From assembly GCF_902506425.1 (NCBI RefSeq), contig NZ_LR732504.1:124001-188000 (forward strand): a stretch of DNA of 64,000 nucleotides, read 5' to 3'. The notes beneath the pieces are model-generated. The model was not told the DNA's origin and ran no database searches. It saw only the letters and a program-made list of their open reading frames with translations. This DNA comes from Novosphingobium sp. 9U. GTDB lineage: Bacteria; Pseudomonadota; Alphaproteobacteria; Sphingomonadales; Sphingomonadaceae. Of this stretch, positions 17,971 to 26,887 are shown one piece after another. A program made the translations under genes and the position numbers. Within the stretch, counting starts at the first letter, position 1, and every line of letters begins with the position of its first letter.

Positions 17971-19274
17971 CGTTTCTCCAGGAGAGCCATGACGTCCGCT
18001 TTCAGCGCAGTCTGGAACTCGGGCAATAGCTTCATCGAATCGGCAGGCATGAATTGCGCGAAGATCTGCGAGCGCAGGCCGTGCACCATGTCGACCATGC
18101 CAACCGTGCCCGCAGCGCCCGCCCAGCCGTAGATGCCCGCCTCAGGCCCCAGGCCGACGCGGCCGCCCGCGCCGAATCCCCCGGCAGGTCCCATGATCGC
18201 GGGTCCGGCGACGCCCTTGGGCAGGAGGTTGGACGTGCCCAGCCGCACCGCCTTTTCCGACAGTACGCGCTTGCCGTCGATCTGCCCGAACTGCGCCAGC
18301 ATCCGCAGGAAGCGGTCGTAGTCACGTGGCGTGCTCACCAGCCCCGCGCCGCCGAAGGGTGCGGCCGGCTTCTCCAGGAACAGCGAGCGATTGCCCTCGT
18401 CGATGGCGACGAAGATGCCCTGGATCACACCATAGTTCGTCGCCAGCCGGCCTGCGTCCGCACGTGGCACCTGGAACACGGTGTCCTTCATGCCCGCCGG
18501 ACCGAAGATCGTGTCCTTCAGATACTGATCGAACGGTTTGCCGCTCAGCAGTTCGATCACGTGGCCCATCAGGTCGAGCCCCATCGAGTAGCTCCAGTGC
18601 GTGCCCGGATCGTAGACCAGCGGCACTTGCGCCAGGGCATCGGCGAAGGCCTTGAGCCCGGAGATCGACTTGGCGCGGGTGAAGCCATTGATCGGCAGCT
18701 GCGTGACCTGGCCGGGGATCAGGCCCTTCTGCTCCATCAGCCGCACGATCGGGCCGCTCTGGACGATGGCATAGCCAAGGCCCGAGGTATGCGTCAGCAA
18801 ATGGCGCATGGTGATCGGCCGCGGCGCCGGGTGGAGTGCGGTGATCGAGCCATCGTAGGTGTTCTGGACTTTCATGTCCTTGAACTGCGGCAGCACCTCA
18901 TGGACCGGCTGATCGAGCGCCATCTTGCCTTGCGCGATCAGGTGCATCGCCGCCATGCCGGTGATCGGCTTGGTCATCGAATAGATGCGGAACAGCGTGT
19001 CGGGCGTCATCGGATCGGCGTCCGTGAAACCCTGGCTGCCGAGCGAAACGAACTCGGGCGCCTGTCCCGGCCGGCCGAGCGAGGCGACCAGTCCGGGAAA
19101 CTTGCCCGGCCCCACCCACCGGGTCAGCAGCGCGCGCACGTTGGCGAGCATGTCCGGGCGAGCCGCCGCCTGCGCCAACCCAGGCAGCAAGCCGCTCAGG
19201 CCCGCAGCCGCTCCCAGCTGGAGCAGCGCTCGGCGGTTGAGGGCAGCTTCGAGCACGCGATTTTCGGACTTCAA
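17967..19274 (-). CDS. Exported serine hydrolase of the beta-lactamase/EstB (family VIII esterase) fold
   Basis: 435 aa from TTG 19274, chosen because it makes a 4-base TTGA overlap with the mutY stop and has GGAG upstream. A Tat-like N terminus (LNRRALLQLGAAAGLSGLL...AQAA) suggests export. The class C-type active site is seen: nucleophile Ser and Lys in SMTK (near residue 107), the Tyr in HWSYSMGLD, and a C-terminal GAGGRVGLG in place of the KTG triad. This set fits family VIII esterases and D-aminopeptidase-like enzymes better than true beta-lactamases. Coupled between mutY and nudC. Confidence 0.82.
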   Translation of the reverse strand: MKSENRVLEAALNRRALLQLGAAAGLSGLLPGLAQAAARPDMLANVRALLTRWVGPGKFPGLVASLGRPGQAPEFVSLGSQGFTDADPMTPDTLFRIYSMTKPITGMAAMHLIAQGKMALDQPVHEVLPQFKDMKVQNTYDGSITALHPAPRPITMRHLLTHTSGLGYAIVQSGPIVRLMEQKGLIPGQVTQLPINGFTRAKSISGLKAFADALAQVPLVYDPGTHWSYSMGLDLMGHVIELLSGKPFDQYLKDTIFGPAGMKDTVFQVPRADAGRLATNYGVIQGIFVAIDEGNRSLFLEKPAAPFGGAGLVSTPRDYDRFLRMLAQFGQIDGKRVLSEKAVRLGTSNLLPKGVAGPAIMGPAGGFGAGGRVGLGPEAGIYGWAGAAGTVGMVDMVHGLRSQIFAQFMPADSMKLLPEFQTALKADVMALLEKR

Positions 19275-20347
19275 GCCTCGACTCCGGTTGTGACCAGCGC
19301 GAGGCGCGCCGCCTTGGCGAACAGAGTGGGCAAGCCGGCCTCTTCGATGCGCTCGACTGGCCACCACTCGCCTTGTTCAGCGTCGAGAGTGGCCCATTCG
19401 TTCCCGCGATAGATCATGAGGTGCAAGTCGAGACTGAAGTGGGTGAAGACATGCGCCACCGTGCCGCCCGCGTCCCAGGCGCCGAACACCGGAGCCTCGC
19501 CGCTGCCGTCGCTCTTCGCGCTCCAGCCATCGTCGGGCAGCGCCCGCATGCCGCCGAGCATCCCCTTACCGGCGCGGCGCACCAGCCAAACCGCACCGGC
19601 GCGCTCGATCCAGAATGTGCGTCCGGTGCGCTGCGGCCGTGCCTTCTTCGCGGCCTTGACGGGAAAGCGCTCGGGCTCGCCCGTCTTGCGCGCCGTGCAC
19701 AGCGCCGAAAGCGGGCACAGCAGGCAGCGCGGACTGCGCGGCGTGCAGATGGTGGAGCCCAAGTCCATCATGGCCTGCGCGAAGTCACCGGCGCGCTGCT
19801 CCGGGGTGATCGCGTCGGCATGGCGGCGGATCGCGGGTCGAGATCCCGGCAGCGGCTCTGCCATCGCGAACAGGCGCGAGACGACGCGCTCCACGTTGGC
19901 GTCGACCACCACCGCCCGGCGACCGAACGCGATCGCCGCTACCGCCGCTGCGGTATAGGCTCCCAGCCCCGGCAGCGCCCGCAGGCCCTCCTCAGTGTCG
20001 GGGAACGAGCCGCCTCGCGCCAAGATCTCACGCGCGCAAGCCAGCAGGTTGCGCGCCCGTGCGTAGTAGCCCAGCCCCGCCCACGCGGCCATCACCTCTC
20101 CTTCCGGAGCCTCGGCCAGGGCGGTGACCGTCGGCCAGCGGCGGGTAAACTCGGCGAAGTAGCTCTTCACCGCTGCCACAGTGGTCTGCTGCAGCATGAC
20201 TTCGGACAGCCACACGCGATAGGGATCGGGCGCGGCGCTTCCCGGCTGCGCGCGCCAAGGCAGCGTACGGGCATGCGCATCGTACCAATCCAAGAGAGCA
20301 GGGGCGAGCAGCGCGGGCGCGGCGGCACTATGCGAACTGGCGTCCAT
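19271..20347 (-). CDS. mutY: A/G-specific adenine DNA glycosylase MutY
   Basis: Removes adenine mispaired with 8-oxoguanine. The catalytic Glu is in SEVMLQQTTV, the helix-hairpin-helix reads LPGLGAYTAAAVAAIAF, the catalytic Asp is in VVDANVERV, and the Fe-S cluster ligands are C-x6-C-x2-C-x5-C (CTPRSPRCLLCPLSALC). A C-terminal NUDIX-like domain follows (IERAGAVWLVRRAGKGML). ATG 20347 gives 358 aa; a start at 20377 would add ten residues. First gene of a coupled operon with the esterase and nudC; divergent from the DciA-like gene with only 29 bases between starts. Confidence 0.93.
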   Translation of the reverse strand: MDASSHSAAAPALLAPALLDWYDAHARTLPWRAQPGSAAPDPYRVWLSEVMLQQTTVAAVKSYFAEFTRRWPTVTALAEAPEGEVMAAWAGLGYYARARNLLACAREILARGGSFPDTEEGLRALPGLGAYTAAAVAAIAFGRRAVVVDANVERVVSRLFAMAEPLPGSRPAIRRHADAITPEQRAGDFAQAMMDLGSTICTPRSPRCLLCPLSALCTARKTGEPERFPVKAAKKARPQRTGRTFWIERAGAVWLVRRAGKGMLGGMRALPDDGWSAKSDGSGEAPVFGAWDAGGTVAHVFTHFSLDLHLMIYRGNEWATLDAEQGEWWPVERIEEAGLPTLFAKAARLALVTTGVEA

Positions 20348-20376
20348 CGCGCCGCTATGGCATTGGCTGGCCGGCA

Positions 20377-20985
20377 ATGGAACGGGCCGAACGGGTGTCA
20401 GATCGCGATACGGGCAAGGATGCCGCGGATAAGCCGGCGAAGACCTCTGCCCGCAGCACGGAGGCGGGTGCCAAGGCCGCCGGCCTGAAGCCCTACGAAC
20501 GCCCTCGCGGCGGCCAGGCCCGCGCCATCAGCGACCTCATGCCCGAAGTCGGCCGCACGGCGTTCCGCCGCTTCGGCTTCGTCCAGTCGAGCGTCGTCAG
20601 CCGCTGGCCCGAGATCGTCGGCGTGCGGCATGCCAAGGTCTGCACGCCCGAATCGATCCGCTTCCCGCCGGGCGAGAAGCACGACGGCATCCTGCAGCTG
20701 GTGGTCGTTCCCGCCCACGCACCGCTGATCCAGCACGTGATCCCCGAGATCATCGAGCGGGTGAACCGCTTTTTCGGCTACAATGCCGTGGCCCGCGCCA
20801 AGATCCGGCAAGGCGAGGTTAAGCCGCCGCCTGCTTCTGGGCCCAGAAGCGCACCTCCCTCGCTGAAGCCGATCCCGATGGAACTTGGCGAGTCCTTGCG
20901 CGATATCGGTGATCCGGAGCTTCGCGCCGTGCTCGAATCACTCGCCCGCAGCATGGGCGCGGCCAAGGACAGGACTGAGGACTAG
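20377..20985 (+). CDS. DUF721 / DciA-like protein
   Basis: 202 aa. The DUF721 core is ISDLMPEVGRTAFRRFGFVQSSVVSRWPEIVG (landmark near residues 50-80), followed by an RNA/DNA-binding-like KH-type fold (LQLVVVPAHAPLIQHVIPEIIERVNRFFGY). The N terminus is charged and disordered. DciA proteins help load the replicative helicase in bacteria lacking DnaC; the alphaproteobacterial branch is assumed to do the same. It heads the dciA-dsbA-dsbA-smc run with a 2-base gap to the next gene. Confidence 0.83.
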   Translation: MERAERVSDRDTGKDAADKPAKTSARSTEAGAKAAGLKPYERPRGGQARAISDLMPEVGRTAFRRFGFVQSSVVSRWPEIVGVRHAKVCTPESIRFPPGEKHDGILQLVVVPAHAPLIQHVIPEIIERVNRFFGYNAVARAKIRQGEVKPPPASGPRSAPPSLKPIPMELGESLRDIGDPELRAVLESLARSMGAAKDRTED

Positions 20986-20987
20986 AC

Positions 20988-21701
20988 GTGATCCATCGTA
21001 GCATCCGCCTGATCGCCGCACTCGTGCTGGCCGCCTTTTGCACAACCGTCGCACCGGCCCCGTCGTTGGCGGCACCTGCGTCCGCCAGCCACGGCAACTG
21101 GAACGCCGCGGTCGTGCAAGGCACCGACGGCACTTTCACGCTCGGCAACCCCAGGGCAAAGGTGAAACTGACCGAGTATGTCAGCTACACCTGCCCGCAC
21201 TGCGCGCACTTCCACAAGGAAGCCGAACCGCTGCTGCGCCTGAGCTACGTGCCTCAGGGCAAGGTCGCGGTCACCGTCTCGCAAGTGGTGCGCAATCCGA
21301 TCGACCTGACGATCGCCATGCTGACTAGTTGCGGCGATCCCAAGACCTTCTTCACGCGGCACAACGGCTTCATGGCCTCGCAGGATCGCTGGCTCGCCAA
21401 GTACGACAGCTTCACCGAGGCGCAGACCGCGCGCTGGACCAGCGGCCCCGTTCCCACCCGCCTGCGCGCGATTGCATCGGACTTCGACTTCTACGCAATC
21501 ATGGCCCGCTGGAGCTACAGCCGCGCGCAGGTCGATCGCTGCCTGGCCGATCCGGCCGTGCTCAAGCGCGTGACCGCCCAGACCGAAGCCTCTTCCGCCA
21601 AAGGCGTGGACAGCACGCCCAGCTTCGCGATCGGCGGCGACGTGCTCGTCGGTACCCACGACTGGAAGACGCTGGCGGCGCAGATCGACGCCCGCCTCTG
21701 A
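20988..21701 (+). CDS. DsbA-like periplasmic thioredoxin-fold protein, CPHC active site
   Basis: 237 aa, GTG start with GAGGA six bases upstream. A signal peptide (LIAALVLAAFCTTVAPAPSLAAPA) is followed by a DsbA/BdbD-type thioredoxin fold with C-P-H-C in VSYTCPHCAHFHKEA and the cis-Pro segment DSTPSFAIGGDVL. Expected to oxidise or isomerise disulfides in the periplasm. Two nucleotides after the DciA-like gene, and followed by a second, related protein; the pair in front of smc is the common sphingomonad order. Confidence 0.85.
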   Translation: MIHRSIRLIAALVLAAFCTTVAPAPSLAAPASASHGNWNAAVVQGTDGTFTLGNPRAKVKLTEYVSYTCPHCAHFHKEAEPLLRLSYVPQGKVAVTVSQVVRNPIDLTIAMLTSCGDPKTFFTRHNGFMASQDRWLAKYDSFTEAQTARWTSGPVPTRLRAIASDFDFYAIMARWSYSRAQVDRCLADPAVLKRVTAQTEASSAKGVDSTPSFAIGGDVLVGTHDWKTLAAQIDARL

Positions 21702-21811
21702 CATCAGCGCAGGCGCAAGCTGTGGAGACATCCGGCCTGAGCCAGCGCTTCCGCTTTGATCCTGCGCCGCTCTGCGCTAGCGCACTCTCTGTTGTGAGAA
21801 GGACCTCTTGC

Positions 21812-22564
21812 ATGGCTTCCCGTTTCCGCTCGTTCGCCTTTGCCGCTGCCGCACTCCCGCTGGCGCTCGCCCTTTCGGCCTGTGGCGACAAGAAGACCGA
21901 CGCTGCGCCGAGCGGTGAATCTGCGGCCAAGGTCGCACCGCCTGCCGGCAAGGCCTGGAGCGATGTCGTCACCAAGACGGAGGAGGGCGGCTACCGCGTC
22001 GGCAACCCGAACGCGCCGATCAAGCTGGTCGAATATGGCGCCCTCTCCTGCTCGCACTGCGCCCAGTTCGCCAAGGAAAGCGGCGAGAAGCTGCTGAACG
22101 ACTACGTTGGCAGTGGTCGCGTCAGCTACGAGCTGCGCTTCTTCATGCTCAACGCCTTTGATGTGCCCGCCACCCTGCTGGCGACATGCGGCGCGAACGA
22201 GGCAGTGGTTCCGCTCTCGGAGCAGTTCTGGGCCTGGCAGCCGAACATGTTCACCAACCTGCAGACCGCGGGCGATCCCAAGATCCAGCAGGCTGCTGCG
22301 CTCCCACCCGCGCAGCGCATGCAGGCAATCGCGCAGCTTGCCGGCATGAGCGAGTTCTTCGCCTCGCGCGGCATCTCACGCGACCAGGGAGCGGCTTGCC
22401 TCGCCGACACCGCCAAGGCCGACGCGCTCGCCAAGCAGACCGAGACCGCGTCGACCAAGTACGAGGTCTCGGGCACGCCGACGTTCTTCATCAACGACGC
22501 GCCGGTCGGCACTGCCGACTGGGCGACGCTTGAGCCCAAGCTGCAGGCCGCCGGCGCGCGCTGA
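21812..22564 (+). CDS. DsbA-like thioredoxin-fold lipoprotein, CSHC active site
   Basis: 250 aa from ATG 21812 with GAGAAGGA upstream; the longer open frame before it is not coding. The N terminus is a lipoprotein signal (ALALSAC, Cys near residue 21). The thioredoxin-fold active site is C-S-H-C in YGALSCSHCAQFAKES, and the cis-Pro loop is VSGTPTFFINDAP. It resembles the preceding CPHC protein and probably arose by tandem duplication. The membrane anchor and the different dipeptide suggest a different redox partner. Just upstream of smc. Confidence 0.85.
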   Translation: MASRFRSFAFAAAALPLALALSACGDKKTDAAPSGESAAKVAPPAGKAWSDVVTKTEEGGYRVGNPNAPIKLVEYGALSCSHCAQFAKESGEKLLNDYVGSGRVSYELRFFMLNAFDVPATLLATCGANEAVVPLSEQFWAWQPNMFTNLQTAGDPKIQQAAALPPAQRMQAIAQLAGMSEFFASRGISRDQGAACLADTAKADALAKQTETASTKYEVSGTPTFFINDAPVGTADWATLEPKLQAAGAR

Positions 22565-22603
22565 TGCACCATTCGCCGCCCTGCAGATCCGCCTGATCAC
22601 GCG

Positions 22604-25600
22604 ATGCACTTCCGGCGGCTGAAGCTCAGCGGTTTCAAGAGCTTCGTCGAGCCTGCCGAACTGCGCATCGAGCCGGGGCTGACGGGCGTCGTCGGCCCCA
22701 ACGGCTGCGGCAAGTCCAATCTCCTCGAAGCGATCCGCTGGGTCATGGGCGAAAGCTCGGCCAAGTCGCTGCGCGGCGGTGGCATGGAAGACGTGATCTT
22801 CGCCGGCACCGCCAGCCGCCCGCCCCGCGCTTTTGCCGAGGTGGTCCTGCAGGCCGGCACGGCAGCGGGCGAGGACCTGGAAGTCGTTCGCCGGATTGAG
22901 CGCGGCGCCGGCAGCGCCTATCGCGTCAACGGGCGCGACGTGCGCGCCAAGGACGTGGCGCTGATCTTCGCCGATGCCGCGACCGGCGCCCACTCGCCCG
23001 CGCTCGTCAGCCAGGGCCGCATTGCCGCCGTCATCAACGCCAAGCCCGCCGAGCGGCGCGCGATGCTGGAAGAGGCCGCGGGCATCGCCGGGCTCCACGT
23101 CCGGCGCAAGGACGCCGAGACCCGCCTGCGCGCCACCGAAGCCAATCTCGCGCGCCTCGACGACCTGATGGCCGGCCTCGACAAGCAAGTAGCGACCCTG
23201 CGCCGCCAAGCACGCGCGGCGGAGCGTTACCGTACCCTCTCCGACCAGATCCGCGTCGCCGAGGCCCGCCTTGTCTTCGCCCGCTGGCGCGATGCGGCGG
23301 CGGCAGCAGAGGCCGCGCGCAAGGAAGCGCAAGCCGCCGAGGCGGCAGTCGCCGGCATGCAGGATGTCACGCGCCAGGCGCAGGCTGCGCAAGCTGCGGC
23401 AGCGCAGGCGCTCGCTGATGCGCGCGAAGCTGTGACCGACCGGCGCGACGATGCCAGTGCGCAAGGTCACCGTCTGGCCACCCAGGCGGGCAAGCTCGAG
23501 GCGGCCGAGCAGCGACTTGCCGACCTCGACCGCCAGCGCGCCCGCATGGAACAGGACCGCAGCGATGCCGATCGCCTGACCCGCGATGCCGCCGGTGCAC
23601 TCACCCGCCTTGAGCACGAGCTCACGGAGGCGTCCGAGCGCCTCCAAACCGCCGGGAGCGAACGTCCGCAACTCGTCGTCGCACTCGACCGTGCCGAAGC
23701 CGCATCGCGCGCCGCCGAGCTCGCCCTGGCGCAGGCCACTGCCGAGCAAGCCGGCGTCGAAGCCGAGTGGCGCATCGCCGAAGCCGAGCGGACGCAGGCA
23801 CACGGTAGGCTCGAACGGCTCGCCAGCGAGAGCACCCGCCACGCGGCGTTGCTCGCCGAGCTCGATCGCGCCGGCGACCCGGAGGACGCGGTTACACGGG
23901 CTGCTGCGCGTCGGGACCAAGCGACGGCATCGTTGGCTGCGGCGCGTGTCGCGCTGACAGATCTGACCACTCGCAAAGCCGACCTGCAGACCGCCCGCGA
24001 CGAGGCCAGCGCCGCACTGGCAGGCGCGCGCGCCGATTTCACCGGCATCGAGCGCGAGCATGCCGCGTTGCTGCGAGACCGGGAGGCGCGGGCGAAAGGT
24101 GCCAAGGCTGCCCACGGCCTGCCGGTCGCCATCGATGCGCTGAGCGTTGAGCCGGGCTACGAACGGGCGCTGGCAGCGGTGCTGGGCCGCGATGCTAAGG
24201 TTCCGCTCGGCAGTCCCACGGCCTCGGCGGAGGGGCGGTTCTGGACAGGTGCCCCGACACCGCCCCCGCGAGCCGACAGCCTGTCTCATCACGTCACCCG
24301 CTGCCCACCCGAACTCACCGCCCGCCTCGCACTGGTCCGCGTGGCCGAGGCGGACGACGGCGCGCCGCTCCCTCCCGGCGAGTGGCTGGTGACTCGCGCC
24401 GGAGCGCTGCGCCGCTGGGATGGCTTCGTGGCTCGCGGCGAAGGTGCGGCGGAGGCCGCGCGATTGGAGGCCGAGAACCGCTTTGCCGAACTCGACGCGC
24501 AGCTGCCGCCACTGCGCGACCGTGCCGCCGCCGCCGAAGTGGCGCTAGCTGACGCGCAACGGTCACTGTCCGCCCTCCAGCAGGAGCTGGTCGCCGCCGA
24601 GCGCACCGTCTCTGCCGCGGTCGAGGCGGAGCGCGCGGCGCTGCGTGCCCTCGACCGGGCCGAGGATGCGCGCAATCGCCAGGCCGCGCGCCGGGCCGAG
24701 CTCGAGCGCACCGGCGCCGACCTTGCCGAGCAGACCCGCGCCGCCCAAGCCGATGCGGATGCCGCCGCCGCCCGGCACGCCGCCCTTCCCGACCCTGCCG
24801 CCGGCCGCGCTGCCCTCGCCGCCGCTCGCACCGCAAACGACGAGGGGCGGCGCGCCTTGCAGTCCGCCACCGCAGCGCTGGCGTCGCACGACCAGGGCTT
24901 GGCGGCGCTGCGGGAGCGGACGGCCACGCAGCGCGCCGACATTCGCGGCTGGCAGGCACGCGCCGGGGACGCCGCCAAGCGCTTGGCCGACACCGCGCTG
25001 CGGCTCGAAACCATCGAGGACGAGCGCGCCGGCATCGCTGCCATTCCGCCCGCGCTCGCTGCCGAGATCGAGGCGGGCGAAATAATCCGCCAGCGTCTCG
25101 CCGCCGAGCTTGCGCAGGCCGAGGCCGCGCTGGCGCAGGCCACCGAAGCCGCCCGCCTGGCCGACGCCGCGCTCGCCGCCGTGCAGGAGAGCCTGGCCGC
25201 CGCCCGAGAGGCCCGCGCCGGGGCGACCGCCCGCGCCGAGAACGAGGATGCGCGCCGGGTCGAGATGAACCGCGTATCGGGCGAGCGCTTCCAGTCCCCG
25301 CCGCCGCTGCTGCCCGGCCGCTTCGGGTTCGCCAGCGAGGAAGTCGGCCTCGCCGTCGACGAGTCCGCCGCGATGGACCGCCTCTCCACCGAGCGCGAGC
25401 GGATCGGGCCGGTCAACCTCGTCGCCGCTGACGAACTCGTTCAGGCCGAGGCGCAGCTGGGCACCAACGCCACCGAGAAGGCCGAGCTGACCGAGGCCGT
25501 GCACCGCCTGCGCGGATCGATCGGCAACCTCAACCGCGAGGGGCGCGAGCGGCTGCGCGCGGCGTTCGAGGCGGTGGACGCGCACTTCCGCCGGCTGTTC

Positions 25601-26029
25601 ACCCGGCTGTTCCAAGGCGGCCAGGCACACCTGGCGCTGGTCGATTCCGACGATCCGCTCGAAGCCGGGCTGGAGATCTTCGCCCAGCCGCCCGGCAAGC
25701 GCCTACAGTCGCTCACCCTGGCGTCCGGCGGCGAGCAGGCGCTGACCGCGGTGGCGCTGATCTTCGCGCTGTTCCTCACCAACCCCGCACCGATCTGCGT
25801 GCTCGACGAAGTGGACGCCCCGCTCGACGATGCCAACATCGAGCGCTTCTGCGACCTGCTCGACGCGATGGTGACCGAAACCCACACCCGCTACCTGATC
25901 GTCACCCACAACGCCGTGACCATGAGCCGCATGCACCGCCTGTTCGGCGTGACCATGGTCGAGCGCGGGGTCAGCCGCCTCGTCAGCGTCGACCTGGGCG
26001 GCGCGGAGGAGCTGCTGGCGGCGGAATAG
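22604..26029 (+). CDS. smc: Chromosome segregation SMC ATPase
   Basis: 1141 aa, the usual SMC length. Walker A is GPNGCGKSNLLEAIRW near residue 30, the ABC signature is LASGGEQALTAVALI and Walker B is CVLDEVDAPLDD in the C-terminal head. Two long, Ala/Glu/Arg-rich coiled coils flank a hinge near residues 510-600 (GYERALAAVLG...RFWTG) that looks shorter than in B. subtilis SMC. It forms the condensin ring with ScpA and ScpB, which are not in this window. Confidence 0.95.
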   Translation: MHFRRLKLSGFKSFVEPAELRIEPGLTGVVGPNGCGKSNLLEAIRWVMGESSAKSLRGGGMEDVIFAGTASRPPRAFAEVVLQAGTAAGEDLEVVRRIERGAGSAYRVNGRDVRAKDVALIFADAATGAHSPALVSQGRIAAVINAKPAERRAMLEEAAGIAGLHVRRKDAETRLRATEANLARLDDLMAGLDKQVATLRRQARAAERYRTLSDQIRVAEARLVFARWRDAAAAAEAARKEAQAAEAAVAGMQDVTRQAQAAQAAAAQALADAREAVTDRRDDASAQGHRLATQAGKLEAAEQRLADLDRQRARMEQDRSDADRLTRDAAGALTRLEHELTEASERLQTAGSERPQLVVALDRAEAASRAAELALAQATAEQAGVEAEWRIAEAERTQAHGRLERLASESTRHAALLAELDRAGDPEDAVTRAAARRDQATASLAAARVALTDLTTRKADLQTARDEASAALAGARADFTGIEREHAALLRDREARAKGAKAAHGLPVAIDALSVEPGYERALAAVLGRDAKVPLGSPTASAEGRFWTGAPTPPPRADSLSHHVTRCPPELTARLALVRVAEADDGAPLPPGEWLVTRAGALRRWDGFVARGEGAAEAARLEAENRFAELDAQLPPLRDRAAAAEVALADAQRSLSALQQELVAAERTVSAAVEAERAALRALDRAEDARNRQAARRAELERTGADLAEQTRAAQADADAAAARHAALPDPAAGRAALAAARTANDEGRRALQSATAALASHDQGLAALRERTATQRADIRGWQARAGDAAKRLADTALRLETIEDERAGIAAIPPALAAEIEAGEIIRQRLAAELAQAEAALAQATEAARLADAALAAVQESLAAAREARAGATARAENEDARRVEMNRVSGERFQSPPPLLPGRFGFASEEVGLAVDESAAMDRLSTERERIGPVNLVAADELVQAEAQLGTNATEKAELTEAVHRLRGSIGNLNREGRERLRAAFEAVDAHFRRLFTRLFQGGQAHLALVDSDDPLEAGLEIFAQPPGKRLQSLTLASGGEQALTAVALIFALFLTNPAPICVLDEVDAPLDDANIERFCDLLDAMVTETHTRYLIVTHNAVTMSRMHRLFGVTMVERGVSRLVSVDLGGAEELLAAE

Positions 26030-26116
26030 GTCCTGTCCAGTCGGTCCGTTCTGCGGGAAGCGTTACGAAGAGCTTCCAGTGCTGCGCCAATGCTCTGTCT
26101 TCACAGGCTGCGACCG

Positions 26117-26473
26117 TCATGTGGCATCTTCGGAAGACGCTGTTGAGTTGTTCGAAGGAGCAAACGTGATTTTCGCCCAAGGTATCGGACAGCCCACATC
26201 CAATTCGCGTTGCGTGCTTCTGTGTAGAATAGCCGCCATACAGCGCGCGGCTTTGAGGACACTTTTGCGAGCATCCCGCGCCTTGACTAGAGCATCGATA
26301 AGATCTTCGTGCACCTGCTGTACCTTGTCCGCCGGTAAACCTGATCCACGCAATCCCGCGACGGCATCGGCAAAGGTTCGCAAGGTAGTTTCCGTGGCGC
26401 TATCAAGACTGTCGACGGTATCTCGAACGCCCTGAGCAACGACCAAGACCGCGCCTTCAGTCAAATCGTACAT
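26117..26473 (-). CDS. Hypothetical protein, 118 aa, lower G+C
   Basis: Not recognised. An AAGGGG ribosome site lies three to four bases before the ATG, which supports a real gene. The product begins MYDLTEGAVLVVAQGVRDTV, is mainly helical and polar with Asp/Glu/Lys/Arg throughout, and has no signal peptide, membrane segment or Cys motif. Its bases and codons are visibly less G+C-rich than the neighbouring smc gene, which suggests recent acquisition. It follows the NTF2-like gene by 24 bases on the same strand. Confidence 0.5.
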   Translation of the reverse strand: MYDLTEGAVLVVAQGVRDTVDSLDSATETTLRTFADAVAGLRGSGLPADKVQQVHEDLIDALVKARDARKSVLKAARCMAAILHRSTQRELDVGCPIPWAKITFAPSNNSTASSEDAT

Positions 26474-26497
26474 ACATTTGCCCCTTCTGAGTTCGTA

Positions 26498-26887
26498 TCA
26501 AGCCATCGTGACAAACACTTCCGCCTCGATCACCCACTCGCCTGCGACTTCGCGCCACTTGGCGGCGTAAGTGCCGGTAGCGGCGGCATCGCCGTCGGAA
26601 GCCAGGGCATCCCAGCTGCCGTGTTCCATGGCGATCGGGGCGAGGGTGGAGACGTCGAAGGTCTCGGGGCTGCGGACGTAGATGTCGCGGGTCGGGGCGG
26701 CGAACTCGCGGCGCCAGACTTTCACTTGGGCGAGGCGGCCGGCGATCACGGCGCTGTCGGTGCCGGTGAGCATCACGCAGTCGCGGGCGAGCAAGGGGCC
26801 GATGGCGGCCAGGTCGCCTTGTGCGATGGCGCGGTTGAACAGGGCGCGACGGGCGCGGATGGCGAGTTCGGTGGCGGCGGGGTTCAT
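26498..26887 (-). CDS. NTF2-like (DUF4440/SnoaL-type) protein
   Basis: 129 aa from ATG 26887; the longer open frame upstream is repeat-rich and not coding. The cone-shaped NTF2-like fold is suggested by LFNRAIAQGDLAAIGPLLARDCVMLTGTDSAVIAGR at the N-terminal half and by the strands AAKWREVAGEWVIEAEVFV at the end. Such proteins bind small ligands or act as isomerases or dehydratases; no catalytic residues can be assigned. Possibly co-transcribed with the 118-aa protein downstream. Confidence 0.72.
   Translation of the reverse strand: MNPAATELAIRARRALFNRAIAQGDLAAIGPLLARDCVMLTGTDSAVIAGRLAQVKVWRREFAAPTRDIYVRSPETFDVSTLAPIAMEHGSWDALASDGDAAATGTYAAKWREVAGEWVIEAEVFVTMA

Noticed and set aside
17967..19274. 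A second true beta-lactamase (class C) gene
   Set aside because: SxxK and a Tyr motif are present but the KTG triad is not. The setting and sequence fit a family VIII esterase instead.
22376..24292. 638-codon open frame on the minus strand opposite smc
   Set aside because: It lies wholly across the smc gene, is rich in Arg/Ala/Gly with no domain, and is a side effect of high G+C codon use.
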